This document shows, piece by piece, positions 9,062 through 17,965 of a DNA stretch of 64,000 bases (position 1 is its first letter; every line of letters begins with the position of its first letter). The DNA is from Streptomyces sp. NBC_01267 (lineage in GTDB: Bacteria > Actinomycetota > Actinomycetes > Streptomycetales > Streptomycetaceae): positions 1,564,501 to 1,628,500 of the forward strand of contig NZ_CP108455.1 in the NCBI RefSeq assembly GCF_036241575.1. Reading direction: 5' to 3'. The translations under genes were made by a program, and so were the position numbers. The notes beneath the pieces were generated by a model, which did not search any database, was not told the origin of the DNA, and saw nothing but the letters and a program-made list of their open reading frames with translations.

Positions 9062-9630
9062 CCCGGTCCGTCCATCCGATCGAACAGGAGTCGTTCCGCA
9101 GGCTCCGGGCCCGCCTCGACACCTCGCACCTCGGGCCGTTCACCCGGGCCGTCGTGGAGCGGGTGATCCACTCGGCGGCCGACCTGGCGTACGCCACCGA
9201 CCTGGTCTGCGACGAGGCGTCCCTGGCTGCCGCCCACCGCGCGCTGCACGCGGGCGCCCCGGTCGTCGCCGACGTCCAGATGGTCGCCGCGGGCATCACG
9301 AAGCGCGAGACCGTGTGCCGGCTGAAGGAGGCCGTGTCCGGTCCGGGGCTGACCCGTTCCGCGCACGCCGTACGTCTCGCGTACGAACAGGTGGGCCCGG
9401 GGGCGATCTGGGTGATCGGCTGCGCGCCCACCGCACTCGAAGAGCTGCTGCTCATCGACGCGGCGCCGGCGCTCGTGATCGGTCTGCCCGTCGGCTTCGT
9501 CGGCGCCACCGAGTCCAAGGCCGCGCTGCGCGCCAGTGGACTGCCCGCCGTCAGCAATGTTTCCGAGAAGGGCGGGTCCGCGGTCGCGGCAGCCGCCCTC
9601 AACGCCCTGCTCTACAAGGAGATCGCGTGA
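9058..9630 (+). CDS. cobH: Precorrin-8X methylmutase
   Basis: 190 residues, GTG start overlapping the previous stop by 4 bp. The conserved RVIHSAADLAYATDL carries the expected catalytic His at residue 38, and VADVQMVAAGI, WVIGCAPTALEELL and GLPVGFVGATESKAAL are family blocks. It moves the methyl group from C11 to C12 to give hydrogenobyrinic (or cobyrinic) acid. Slightly short at the C-terminus compared with many homologues, but no block is missing. Confidence 0.93.
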   Translation: MTRSVHPIEQESFRRLRARLDTSHLGPFTRAVVERVIHSAADLAYATDLVCDEASLAAAHRALHAGAPVVADVQMVAAGITKRETVCRLKEAVSGPGLTRSAHAVRLAYEQVGPGAIWVIGCAPTALEELLLIDAAPALVIGLPVGFVGATESKAALRASGLPAVSNVSEKGGSAVAAAALNALLYKEIA

Positions 9631-10529
9631 CCACCCCCGCACCCGCACTGCTCATCGCCGGCCACGGCACCAGGGACGAGGCGGGGGCCGATGCCTTCCG
9701 CGACTTCGTCAGGGAACTGGGCGCGCGCCACCCCGAACTCGTCGTCGGCGGCGGGTTCATCGAGCTGTCGCCGCCGCCGCTCGGCGACGCCGTGACGGAG
9801 CTCGTCGAGCGAGGAGTGAAGCGCTTCGCCGCCGTCCCGCTGATGCTGGTGTCGGCCGGGCACGCCAAGGGCGACATCCCCGCCGCGCTCGCCCGCGAGA
9901 AGGAACGCCACCCCGGCATCTCGTACACCTACGGACGCCCGCTGGGCCCGCACCCCGGTCTGCTGTCGGTGCTGGAGCGGCGCATCGACGAGGCGCGCGG
10001 CGACTGGGAACGGTCGGACGTGACGGTCCTGCTGGTGGGCCGCGGCTCCACCGACCCGGACGCCAACGCCGAGGTGCACAAGGCGGCGCGGCTGCTGTGG
10101 GAGGGACGCGGGTACGCCGGGGTGGAGACCGCTTTCGTCTCGCTCGCGGCGCCCGACGTGCCCTCGGGTCTCGACCGCTGTGTGCGGCTCGGGGCGGCGA
10201 AGGTCGTGGTGCTGCCGTACTTCCTCTTCACCGGGATACTCCCGGACCGGGTGCTGGCGCAGACCGGCGAGTGGGACGCCGCGCACCCGGCCACCGAGGT
10301 GCGGTCGGCGGCCGTCATCGGTCCCACCGAGGAGCTGATGGACCTGGTCATGGAGCGGTACCGGGAGGCCGTCGGAGGCGATCTGCGGATGAACTGCGAC
10401 TCCTGCGTCTACCGGATCGCCCTGCCCGGATTCGAGGACAAGGTAGGACTTCCACAACAGCCCCACTTCCACCCTGATGACGAGGGGCACGACCATCACC
10501 ACCATGGCAGTCATGCGCACACACACTGA
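9627..10529 (+). CDS. cbiX: Sirohydrochlorin chelatase-like protein, CbiX type, with His-rich tail
   Basis: 300 residues, GTG start in a GTGA overlap. Two chelatase-like halves are visible: ALLIAGHGTRDEAG (metal-ligand His at residue 13), VPLMLVSAGHAKGDIP, then VLLVGRGSTDPDANAEVHK. Near the C-terminus is MNCDSCVYRIALPGF, followed by a tail with ten histidines in the last 21 residues. Long CbiX proteins insert cobalt into sirohydrochlorin; the Cys pair and His-rich tail may bind iron-sulphur or store metal. The tail overlaps the cobC start region, so those bases code in two frames. Confidence 0.88.
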   Translation: MTTPAPALLIAGHGTRDEAGADAFRDFVRELGARHPELVVGGGFIELSPPPLGDAVTELVERGVKRFAAVPLMLVSAGHAKGDIPAALAREKERHPGISYTYGRPLGPHPGLLSVLERRIDEARGDWERSDVTVLLVGRGSTDPDANAEVHKAARLLWEGRGYAGVETAFVSLAAPDVPSGLDRCVRLGAAKVVVLPYFLFTGILPDRVLAQTGEWDAAHPATEVRSAAVIGPTEELMDLVMERYREAVGGDLRMNCDSCVYRIALPGFEDKVGLPQQPHFHPDDEGHDHHHHGSHAHTH

Positions 10530-11583
10530 CGCACACGATCTGCGGCACCACGGGGACGCCGAGGTCCGGGACTGCGGTCCCGGGGGCCCCGGGGGCCTCA
10601 CCGACCTCGCGGTCAATGTCAGGGCGGGCACTCCCCCGGACTGGCTCAGAGAACACATCGCCGGATCACTCTCCGGCCTCGCCTCCTACCCGGACGGCCG
10701 GGCCGCCAGAGCGGCGGTGGCCGCCCGGCACGGGCTGCCGGTGGAGCGGGTCCTGCTGACGGCGGGGGCCGCCGAGGCGTTCGTCCTGATCGCCCGCGCC
10801 CTGCCCGCGACCAGACCCGTGGTCGTCCACCCGCAGTTCACCGAACCCGAGGCGGCGCTGCGCGCCGCCGGGCACCGGGTGGAGCGGGTGCTGCTGCGCG
10901 AGGCGGACGGTTTCCGGCTCGATCCGGCGGCCGTTCCGGAGGCCGCGGATCTGGTGGTGGCCGGAAATCCGACCAACCCCACGTCCGTACTGCACCCGGC
11001 GGCGACGCTCGCCTCGCTGGCCGCCCCCGGGCGGACCCTGGTGGTGGACGAGGCGTTCATGGACGCGGTGCCCGACGAACGGGAGTCGCTGGCGGGACGT
11101 ACGGACGTGCCGGGGCTGATCGTGCTGCGCAGCCTCACCAAGACCTGGGGCCTGGCGGGGCTGCGGATCGGCTACGTGCTGGCCGAGCCGGAGACCGTCG
11201 AACTGCTCGCACGGGCCCAGCCGTTGTGGCCGGTCTCGGCTCCGGCGCTCGCCGCCGCCGAGGCGTGCAGCGCGGCCCCGGCGCTCGCCGAGGCCGCGCT
11301 CGCGGCGCACGCGATCGCCGCGGACCGTGCTCATCTGCTGGCCGGGCTGGCGGAGTTCGACGAGGTGCGGGCGGTGGAGGCGGCCGAGGGCCCCTTCGTG
11401 CTGGTCCGGATGGAGCGGGCCGACGAGGTCCGGGAGCGGCTGCGCGGCCTCGGCTTCGCGGCTCGCCGGGGTGACACCTTCCCGGGGCTCGGACCCCGGT
11501 GGCTGCGCCTGGCCGTGCGCGACCGGGCCACCACCAACCGGTTCCTCCAGGCGCTCGACCAGGCGCTGACCTCCGTCGGCTGA
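10504..11583 (+). CDS. cobC: PLP-dependent CobC/CobD-like enzyme (threonine-phosphate decarboxylase or aminotransferase)
   Basis: About 359 residues. Starts at 10504 or 10513 are both plausible, within the end of cbiX; an earlier ATG at 10477 is less likely. The fold is aminotransferase class I/II: GNPTNPTS, VVDEAFMD, and the PLP lysine in RSLTKTWGLAGLRIGY (about residue 213). Members of this actinobacterial CobC family are thought to make the aminopropanol arm of cobalamin. The resemblance to histidinol-phosphate aminotransferase (HisC) is the main alternative, but the position at the end of the cob operon favours CobC. Confidence 0.85.
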   Translation: MAVMRTHTDAHDLRHHGDAEVRDCGPGGPGGLTDLAVNVRAGTPPDWLREHIAGSLSGLASYPDGRAARAAVAARHGLPVERVLLTAGAAEAFVLIARALPATRPVVVHPQFTEPEAALRAAGHRVERVLLREADGFRLDPAAVPEAADLVVAGNPTNPTSVLHPAATLASLAAPGRTLVVDEAFMDAVPDERESLAGRTDVPGLIVLRSLTKTWGLAGLRIGYVLAEPETVELLARAQPLWPVSAPALAAAEACSAAPALAEAALAAHAIAADRAHLLAGLAEFDEVRAVEAAEGPFVLVRMERADEVRERLRGLGFAARRGDTFPGLGPRWLRLAVRDRATTNRFLQALDQALTSVG

Positions 11584-11595
11584 CAGCACCCCCCT

Positions 11596-11646
11596 GGCGG
11601 GGGCCGTACGGGCCGGATCCCCCACGCGTCCCGTACAGCCCCCGCC
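11596..11646. terminator. Bidirectional terminator between cobC and the LAETG gene
   Basis: A 17-nt arm (11596-11612) pairs with 11630-11646 with one G-T type mismatch and a 17-nt loop. It lies between two convergent genes and can serve both. There is no long T tract, as usual in Streptomyces. Confidence 0.75.
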
Positions 11647-11673
11647 CGGTCGTGTCAGGCCATGTAGGCCGTG

Positions 11674-12630
11674 TCAGGCCTTGTTACGGCTGCGTCCGCG
11701 CGCCATCACGAGCGCGCCCCCGCCTGCCAGCACCAGGACCGCGGCGCCGCCCGCGATGTACGGCGTCATGGAACTGCCGCCGGTCTCCGCGAGGTTCTGC
11801 TTGGCCGGCTCGGTCGCCGGCTTCGGGTCGGCCGCGTTCTGGGCCGTCACCCCGGGGACGGGCTCGGCCCGGTGTCCGGTGGGGTGCGGGGTCGGGGCCG
11901 GTGCGGCCTTCGGCGACGTGCAGGTCGCCTGCGCGAGAGTGATCTCGCCCTGGACGTCTGCGACGTTCAGCTTCAGCGGGTTCACCGACACCTTCAGCCG
12001 CAGCGCGGTGGCCGCGGCCGTACGGGAGGTGGTGGCGGTCTTCGAGAGGTCGAGGGTCACGTCGCCGACGGCGGGCACATGGACCTCGGTCGTGCCACCG
12101 GCGGAGAGCGTGATCCGCTTGCCGAGCACCGTCACATGGCCGAGGACGTTCGACTCGGCCTTCGGCCGCTTGCCCGTCTCGCAGACGGCCTTCGACGTGA
12201 CCTGCTCGACCTCGATCAGCGAGAGCAGCGGCAGCCCGGGGACATGGACGGACGCGCGGGCGATGTTGGCGTACCCCTCGGCACGGTGCTTGTCGGCGGT
12301 GGCTCTGGCCGTGGCGACGTCGGCGCGCAGCAGGCTGAAGGGGCGGCCCTGGTCGACTCCGTCCAACTTCGCGGTCAGCGCGGTCTTTTCGGCAGTCGCC
12401 GGGGCCCGCACCTCGTTGAGCGAGAGCGCGAGCGGCAGGTCGACGGTCTTGTTGAGCAGCGAGACGTCGAGCCCGGTACGGAGCACGACAGCGCTCGCCT
12501 TTCCGTCACTGCCGGTGGTCGCCTGCGCCGGGGCCGCGGCGAGGAGCGCCGCGGATCCTGCGGTCAGCGCGGCCACGACGAAGGCGGCGGCCGTGCGGCG
12601 TGCGGGCATACGGAAGGTATTGCTGTTCAA
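11674..12630 (-). CDS. Sortase-substrate surface protein with LAETG anchor (SCO1860-like)
   Basis: 318 residues if the TTG at 12630 is used (LNSNTFRMPARR...); the alternative ATG at 12609 starts at MPARRTAAAF. Neither has a strong ribosome site. A signal peptide (TAAAFVVAALTAGSAALLAAAPAQA) leads a secreted domain rich in alternating beta-strand sequence. The C-terminus is LAETGG, a hydrophobic segment (about 20 residues) and the basic tail ARGRSRNKA. LAXTG is the class E sortase signal in Streptomyces, so the protein should be covalently linked to peptidoglycan. The function of the outer domain is unknown; I recognise it as the family around S. coelicolor SCO1860. Confidence 0.85.
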   Translation of the reverse strand: MNSNTFRMPARRTAAAFVVAALTAGSAALLAAAPAQATTGSDGKASAVVLRTGLDVSLLNKTVDLPLALSLNEVRAPATAEKTALTAKLDGVDQGRPFSLLRADVATARATADKHRAEGYANIARASVHVPGLPLLSLIEVEQVTSKAVCETGKRPKAESNVLGHVTVLGKRITLSAGGTTEVHVPAVGDVTLDLSKTATTSRTAAATALRLKVSVNPLKLNVADVQGEITLAQATCTSPKAAPAPTPHPTGHRAEPVPGVTAQNAADPKPATEPAKQNLAETGGSSMTPYIAGGAAVLVLAGGGALVMARGRSRNKA

Positions 12631-12660
12631 GGCGGTGGAACCCCCACAAGAGACATGACG

Positions 12661-12705
12661 TCGCCGGGGGCGCACCTCACGGGGACTTCGTGAGTGCGCC
12701 GGCGA
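12661..12705. other. Long stem-loop between the LAETG gene and the amidohydrolase gene
   Basis: The arm 12661-12681 pairs with 12689-12705 (TCGCCGG, CGCAC and TCACG blocks each pair, with small bulges). On the minus strand it lies downstream of the amidohydrolase gene and 31-75 nt upstream of the LAETG start, so it could be a terminator for the former or a leader structure for the latter. Confidence 0.5.
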
Positions 12706-12961
12706 CCGAGACAGGGGAATCTTTACGCACTGAGGGTGAACGGGCAGCAACCCGACGTGAGTTCACTCCAAAGTGGCGTTTCCGCGCTCGTATTCGAATC
12801 TGGAGGCACGGGCGTTCCTGTCTGCCCCTTCTGTCACACCCCGGAGTGACGCACCGGCCGGTGCGGGGACACATGCCTGAAGCGGTACAACGAGAGGCGC
12901 GCGCATCGCGTCACGCCCTGGTCAACCTGACGCCGGGCCCTGACCGTTCGAGCCCCGGCCC
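12706..12961. other. Remainder of the intergenic region upstream of the LAETG gene
   Basis: No protein-coding signal. The stretch 12715-12840 is more AT-rich than its neighbours and is the likely promoter region of the leftward LAETG gene. A short inverted repeat (GTCAC/GTGAC, 12833-12850) is present. No riboswitch class was recognised. Confidence 0.4.
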
Positions 12962-14047
12962 TCAGGCGCGCACCCGCCCGTCGAGCACCACCCGTCGCGG
13001 CGCCGCCAGCACCCGCACGTCCTCGCGCGGATCCTCGCCGTACACCACGAGGTCGGCGGGCGCCCCTTCGACGAGCCCCGGCCGCCCCAGCCACTCCCGC
13101 GCGCCCCAGGCCGCCGCGGAGAGCACATCGGCCACCGGAAGGCCCGCCTTCGCCAGCTCCGCCGCCTCCGCCGCGACCAGACCGTGCGGCAGGGAGCCGC
13201 CCGCGTCCGTACCGACATACACCGGGACGCCCGCGTCGAACGCGGCGCGCACCGTGTCGTAACGGCGCTCGTGCAGCCGCCTCATGTGCGCCGACCAGCG
13301 CGGGTACTTGGCGTCGCCGCCCGCGGCGAGCTGCGGGAAGGTGGCGATGTTGACCAGTGTCGGGACGATCGCGACGCCCCGTTCGGCGAACAGCGGGATC
13401 GTCTCCTCGGTCAGCCCGGTGGCGTGCTCGATACAGTCGATCCCGGCCTCCACGAGATCCCGCAGCGAGTCCTCGGCGAAGCAGTGCGCGGTGACCCGGG
13501 CGCCGAGCCGGTGCGCCTCCGCGATCGCCGCCTCCACCTCGCCACGCGGCCAACAGGCCGACAGGTCACCGGTCTCCCGGTCGATCCAGTCCCCGACGAG
13601 TTTGACCCAGCCGTCGCCCGCGCGCGCCTCCCTGCCGACGTACTCGACCAGGTCCCCCGGCTCGATCTCATGGGCGAAGCCCCGGATGTAGCGACGGGTG
13701 CGCGCGATGTGCCGGCCCGCGCGGATGATCTTCGGGAGGTCGTCGCGGTCGTCGATCCAGTGGGTGTCGGACGGCGAGCCCGCGTCGCGCAGCAGCAGCG
13801 CCCCGGCCTCCCGCTCGGTCAGCGCCTGCTTCTCGGTGGTCGCCTCGTCGACCGCGCCGTGCGGGCCGAGCCCGACGTGGCAGTGGGCGTCGACCAGACC
13901 GGGCAGCACCCACCCCTCCACGGTGACCGCTTCGGCGGCCGGGCGCACATACGTGATCCGGCCGCCGACCACCCACAACTCGTCCCGGACCTCCTCCGGC
14001 CCGACGAGCACCCGCCCCTTCACATGCAGCACCGCGTGATCGCTCAT
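12962..14047 (-). CDS. Amidohydrolase-superfamily metal-dependent hydrolase
   Basis: 361 residues, ATG start. A short N-terminal beta domain leads to the HxH metal motif in LVDAHCHVGLG (His55, His57). Later ligands are visible in VTAHCFAED and CIEHATG and the catalytic Asp in GTDAGG, and the C-terminal strand returns to the beta domain (GAPADLVVYGEDPREDV). This layout fits imidazolonepropionase/prolidase-like amidohydrolases. The substrate cannot be told from sequence, and neighbours give no clear pathway. Confidence 0.85.
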   Translation of the reverse strand: MSDHAVLHVKGRVLVGPEEVRDELWVVGGRITYVRPAAEAVTVEGWVLPGLVDAHCHVGLGPHGAVDEATTEKQALTEREAGALLLRDAGSPSDTHWIDDRDDLPKIIRAGRHIARTRRYIRGFAHEIEPGDLVEYVGREARAGDGWVKLVGDWIDRETGDLSACWPRGEVEAAIAEAHRLGARVTAHCFAEDSLRDLVEAGIDCIEHATGLTEETIPLFAERGVAIVPTLVNIATFPQLAAGGDAKYPRWSAHMRRLHERRYDTVRAAFDAGVPVYVGTDAGGSLPHGLVAAEAAELAKAGLPVADVLSAAAWGAREWLGRPGLVEGAPADLVVYGEDPREDVRVLAAPRRVVLDGRVRA

Positions 14048-14190
14048 GCGCCGAGCCTAGGACGACGCCGGTCGGCGCCGCCGCCCGCCTCCCACCCGGC
14101 GCGCTCGCCGATCCGGCCCGGTATCCGCCCGGACCCCCCTCAGTACCATCGGACCGGCAGCCCGAACGTACTCGCGAAGAGAGCACCACC

Positions 14191-15297
14191 GTGACCCATC
14201 CTTTCCTGGACCTCGCCCCGCTCACCCCCGCCCGGTTCGCGGCGATCGAGCGGCAGGTCGGCGCGCTGCTCGACACCCGGCAGGATGTCGTGATCATGCA
14301 GGGCGAGGCGCTGCTCCCCCTGGAGGGCTGCATCCGTTCCGGAGCCCGGCCCGGCTCGACCGCGCTGAACGTGATCACAGGTCCGTACGGCCAGACCTTC
14401 GGCAACTGGCTGCGCGACTGCGGGGTGACCGTGGTCGATCTGGCCGTGCCCTTCCACAGCGCGGTCACCGCGGAGCAGGTGCGCGAAGCCCTCGCGGCCC
14501 GGCCGGAGATCGACTTCGTCTCGCTCGTACACGCCGAGGCGGCGACCGGCAACACCAACCCGGTCGCCGAGATCGGTGAGGTCGTCAGGGCCCACGGAGC
14601 GCTCTTCATGCTCGACGCGGTCGCCTCGGTGGGGGCGGAGCCGCTGCTGCCCGACGCCTGGGGCGTGGATCTCTGCGTGATCGGCGCCCAGAAGGGCATG
14701 GGCGGCCCCGCCGGGGTCTCGGCGGTGGCGGTGAGCGGGCGTGCCTGGCAGCGGTTCGCGGAGAACCCGCAGGCCCCGCGCCGCTCGTACCTCTCGCTCC
14801 TGGACTGGAAGGAGCGCTGGATCGACAGTGGCCGCAAGGCGCTGCCGCACGCTCCGGCGCAGCTGGAGATGCTGGCGCTGCAGGCGTGCCTGGAGCGGAT
14901 CGAGTCGGAGGGCCCGGCCTCGGTGATGGACCGGCACGCGCGGGCGGCCTCGGCCACCCGGGCCGGTGCGCTCGCCCTGGGCGGCGGTCTCGCGCCGTAC
15001 GTCCACGAGGCCCGGGACGCGGCCCCGGTCGCCACCACACTGCGCACGCCGGCCGGGGTCGACGCCTCGGAACTGGTCGCGAAGGCGCTGGCCGCCGATC
15101 CGACGCTGCCGCTGATCGCGGGCGGCGGGGCGCTGGCGAAGGAGATGATCCGAATCAATCACTACGGCCCGGACGCCACCCAGGGAGTGGTGCACTCCTC
15201 GCTCGCCGCACTGGGTGCCGCACTGGGCGGCACGGGGGCGACCGTCGATCTGGAGGCGGCCCGCAGCGCGGTCTCCGCGGCCTGGCAGAGCGCCTGA
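14191..15297 (+). CDS. Class V PLP-dependent aminotransferase (alanine-glyoxylate/serine type)
   Basis: 368 residues from a GTG preceded by GAAGAGAG. Aminotransferase V fold: VSLVHAEAATGNTNPV, DAVASVGAEPL, and the likely PLP lysine 168 in CVIGAQKGMGGPAGVSAV. Similar to serine-glyoxylate and alanine-glyoxylate transaminases; the true substrates are uncertain. It is transcribed toward ectABCD but separated from it by a hairpin and 397 bp. Confidence 0.85.
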   Translation: MTHPFLDLAPLTPARFAAIERQVGALLDTRQDVVIMQGEALLPLEGCIRSGARPGSTALNVITGPYGQTFGNWLRDCGVTVVDLAVPFHSAVTAEQVREALAARPEIDFVSLVHAEAATGNTNPVAEIGEVVRAHGALFMLDAVASVGAEPLLPDAWGVDLCVIGAQKGMGGPAGVSAVAVSGRAWQRFAENPQAPRRSYLSLLDWKERWIDSGRKALPHAPAQLEMLALQACLERIESEGPASVMDRHARAASATRAGALALGGGLAPYVHEARDAAPVATTLRTPAGVDASELVAKALAADPTLPLIAGGGALAKEMIRINHYGPDATQGVVHSSLAALGAALGGTGATVDLEAARSAVSAAWQSA

Positions 15298-15313
15298 GAC
15301 CCGTCCGGTCCGT

Positions 15314-15334
15314 GCCCCGGGTCACGCCCGGGGC
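15314..15334 (+). terminator. Terminator after the class V aminotransferase
   Basis: GCCCCGGG, loop TCACG, CCCGGGGC: perfect 8-bp GC stem 17 bp after the stop codon. Confidence 0.65.
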
Positions 15335-15513
15335 GCGGCTTGGGCGTGGCTTGGGCGCGCCTTTAACGGAATTCTATTGGCCGAGAATTGAACAATACGT
15401 AATTCTAACGTTTATCAGTACAGCTTCCCGTTTTCTTCTGCCCGCTTTCCGGGACCCTAAACACTGTATTTTCAACAAGTTCGACTAGCGTAATTCAGAC
15501 ACGTCTCGTGACA

Positions 15514-15529
15514 GTTACACACATGTGAC
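15514..15529 (+). promoter_or_regulatory. Candidate GlnR box in the ectA promoter
   Basis: GTTAC-ACACAT-GTGAC matches the spaced a-site/b-site layout (GTNAC-N6-GAAAC-like) of GlnR boxes, with GTGAC instead of GAAAC in the second half. GlnR is reported to repress ectABCD in S. coelicolor, which is why this match is worth recording. Confidence 0.45.
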
Positions 15530-15531
15530 CG

Positions 15532-15546
15532 ACCCCACAATGGGGT
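15532..15546. promoter_or_regulatory. Short inverted repeat upstream of ectA
   Basis: ACCCC-ACAAT-GGGGT, perfect 5-bp arms, three bases after the GlnR-like motif. Possible operator half of a larger site (outer GTGAC/GTCAC also pair around it). Confidence 0.35.
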
Positions 15547-15694
15547 CACTTTGACCAATTATTCCACCACAAATCACCCATATTCGCGACCGGAGCGGCC
15601 CAGACCCGCGCCCGCGCGATAACACCGGTCAGGGCATTTGGCCAACCCTGCGCCCGAATGCATTTTTTGAATTTGCTGGGTAAATTTTGCAGAC

Positions 15695-16225
15695 ATGACC
15701 GCCGCGCAAGAAGACCTTGTACGTGCCCGTAGCGAATTCCACGAGATAGACACTCCACGAGTGGAGGACGGGGCCGCGATCTGGCGTATTGCCCGCGACT
15801 CCGAGGTTCTCGACCTCAACTCCTCGTACAGCTACCTGCTGTGGTGTCGTGACTTCGCAGCGACCTCCGTGGTGGCGCGCGACTCCGCGGGCGAGCCCAT
15901 CGGCTTCGTCACCGGCTACGCGCGTCCCAGCCGCCCCGAGGCCCTGGTGGTCTGGCAGGTGGCCGTCGACCGGGCCCACCGTGGCCACGGCCTCGCCGGA
16001 CTGATGCTGGACGCGTTGACCGCCAAGGTCACCGCCGACGGCCGGGTCCGGGAGATAGAGACCACCGTCGCCCCGGACAACTCCGCCTCCGACCGGCTCT
16101 TCCGCTCGTACGCGGAGCGGCACGGAGCATCCCTGGAACGTGAAGTGCTCTTCGACGGCGGACTGTTTCCCGAAGGGACGCACCAGCCGGAAGTGCTGTA
16201 CCGCATCAGCCCCGTCTCGGCCTGA
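15695..16225 (+). CDS. ectA: L-2,4-diaminobutyric acid acetyltransferase
   Basis: 176 residues, GNAT fold. [16 protein letters not shown] is a strong EctA block, followed by the acetyl-CoA binding motif in [20 protein letters not shown] and [14 protein letters not shown]. It N-acetylates L-2,4-diaminobutyrate at N4, the second step of ectoine synthesis. First gene of ectABCD; ectB follows 29 bp downstream. Confidence 0.96.
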   Translation: MTAAQEDLVRARSEFHEIDTPRVEDGAAIWRIARDSEVLDLNSSYSYLLWCRDFAATSVVARDSAGEPIGFVTGYARPSRPEALVVWQVAVDRAHRGHGLAGLMLDALTAKVTADGRVREIETTVAPDNSASDRLFRSYAERHGASLEREVLFDGGLFPEGTHQPEVLYRISPVSA

Positions 16226-16254
16226 CTGACATCCCTCATCCCAGGAGATCTGCT

Positions 16255-17523
16255 GTGACCATCACCCCGCCTGCCCTCAGCGTCTTCGAGACCCTTGAGT
16301 CGGAAGTGCGCAGTTACTGCCGCAGCTGGCCCGCCGTGTTCGACCACGCGCAGGGCAGCTACCTCCACGACGAGGACGGCCACACCTACCTCGACTTCTT
16401 CGCCGGTGCCGGAGCGCTCAACTACGGCCACAACAACCCGGTACTGAAGCGCGCGCTGATCGACTACATCGAGCGCGACGGCATCACCCACGGCCTGGAC
16501 ATGGCCACCACGGCCAAACGCGCGTTCCTGGAGACCTTCCAGAACGTGATCCTGCGCCCGCGTGACCTGCCGTACAAGGTGATGTTCCCCGGCCCGACGG
16601 GCACCAACGCCGTCGAGTCGGCGCTGAAGCTGGCCCGCAAGGTGAAGGGCCGCGAGTCCGTCGTCTCGTTCACCAACGCCTTCCACGGCATGTCGCTGGG
16701 CTCGCTCGCCGTCACCGGCAACGCCTTCAAGCGGGCCGGCGCCGGTATCCCGCTGGTCCACGGCACGCCGATGCCGTTCGACAACTACTTCGAGGGCCAG
16801 GTCCCGGACTTCCTGTGGTTCGAGCGGCTGCTCGACGACCAGGGCTCCGGTCTGAACAAGCCCGCCGCAGTGATCGTCGAGACCGTCCAGGGCGAGGGCG
16901 GCATCAATGTCGCCCGCGCCGAGTGGCTGCGGGAGCTCCAGGAGCTCTGCCGCCGCCAGGACATGCTGCTGATCGTCGACGACATCCAGATGGGCTGCGG
17001 CCGTACCGGCAGCTTCTTCTCCTTCGAGGAGGCCGGGATCACCCCGGACATCGTCACGCTGTCGAAGTCCATCAGCGGCTACGGGCTGCCCATGTCGCTC
17101 TGCCTGTTCAAGGGCGAGCTGGACGTGTGGGAGCCGGGCGAGCACAACGGCACCTTCCGCGGCAACAACCCGGCGTTCGTCACCGCCACCGCCACACTCG
17201 ACACGTACTGGGCCGACGGCCAGATGGAGCGGCAGACCCTCGCCCGCGGCGAGCAGGTCGAGCGCGCGCTGCTCGCCCTCGTCGAGGAGAACGACAGAGC
17301 CGGGGTGAGCTTCCGCGGACGCGGGCTGGTCTGGGGCATCGAGTTCCAGGAGAAGGCGCGCGCGACCGCCGTCTGCCGCCGCGCCTTCGAGCTCGGTCTG
17401 CTCCTGGAGACCTCGGGTCCCGAGAGCGAGGTGGTGAAGCTGCTGCCGCCGCTGACCATCTCCGCCGAAGAACTGGACGAGGGTCTGAGCACGCTGGCCC
17501 GCTCCGTCCGCGAGACCGCCTGA
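16255..17523 (+). CDS. ectB: Diaminobutyrate-2-oxoglutarate transaminase
   Basis: 422 residues, GTG start preceded by AGGAG (16243-16247). Class III aminotransferase: [50 protein letters not shown], and the PLP lysine 271 in [14 protein letters not shown]. Converts L-aspartate-4-semialdehyde plus glutamate to L-2,4-diaminobutyrate, the first committed ectoine step. Confidence 0.97.
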   Translation: MTITPPALSVFETLESEVRSYCRSWPAVFDHAQGSYLHDEDGHTYLDFFAGAGALNYGHNNPVLKRALIDYIERDGITHGLDMATTAKRAFLETFQNVILRPRDLPYKVMFPGPTGTNAVESALKLARKVKGRESVVSFTNAFHGMSLGSLAVTGNAFKRAGAGIPLVHGTPMPFDNYFEGQVPDFLWFERLLDDQGSGLNKPAAVIVETVQGEGGINVARAEWLRELQELCRRQDMLLIVDDIQMGCGRTGSFFSFEEAGITPDIVTLSKSISGYGLPMSLCLFKGELDVWEPGEHNGTFRGNNPAFVTATATLDTYWADGQMERQTLARGEQVERALLALVEENDRAGVSFRGRGLVWGIEFQEKARATAVCRRAFELGLLLETSGPESEVVKLLPPLTISAEELDEGLSTLARSVRETA

Positions 17524-17561
17524 CACGACAGCACCCGTAGCACAGAAAGGTTCAACTCACC

Positions 17562-17960
17562 GTGATTGTCCGATCGTTCAAGGATGTCGAGGGAACCGAC
17601 CGGCACATCAGGTCCAAGTCCGGGACCTGGGAGAGCAAGCGCATCGTGCTCGCCAAGGAGCAGGTCGGCTTCTCGCTCCACGAGACCATCCTGTATGCGG
17701 GGACCGAGACGTCGATGTGGTACGCGAACCACATCGAGGCCGTGCTCTGCACCAAGGGCGAGGCCGAGCTCACCAACGACGACACCGGCGAGGTCCACTG
17801 GATCGAGCCCGGCACCATGTATCTGCTCAACGGGCACGAGAAGCACACCCTGCGTCCGAGGACCGACTTCCACTGTGTCTGCGTGTTCAACCCGCCCGTC
17901 ACCGGACGGGAGGACCACGATGAGAACGGCGTCTACCCGCTGCTGACCGAGGAGGCCTGA
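17562..17960 (+). CDS. ectC: L-ectoine synthase
   Basis: 132 residues, GTG start. [16 protein letters not shown] is the EctC N-terminus, and the cupin strands ([33 protein letters not shown]) include the conserved metal-binding Glu, Tyr and His positions. Cyclises N4-acetyl-diaminobutyrate to ectoine. Sits 38 bp after ectB and 5 bp before ectD. Confidence 0.97.
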   Translation: MIVRSFKDVEGTDRHIRSKSGTWESKRIVLAKEQVGFSLHETILYAGTETSMWYANHIEAVLCTKGEAELTNDDTGEVHWIEPGTMYLLNGHEKHTLRPRTDFHCVCVFNPPVTGREDHDENGVYPLLTEEA

Positions 17961-17965
17961 CCGCC

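Larger units (their letters stand above)
15335..15694 (+). promoter_or_regulatory. AT-rich ectoine control region
   Basis: A 360-bp non-coding stretch that is strikingly AT-rich against its surroundings, as expected of a strongly regulated promoter. It holds the GTTAC-N6-GTGAC motif (15514-15529) and an ACCCC/GGGGT inverted repeat (15532-15546). No confident -35/-10 pair with 16-18 bp spacing was found, and no strong ribosome site precedes the ectA ATG. Confidence 0.7.

Noticed and set aside
12631..12961. c-di-AMP (ydaO) riboswitch ahead of the surface protein gene
   Set aside because: A long stem is present, but I could not identify the conserved aptamer elements.
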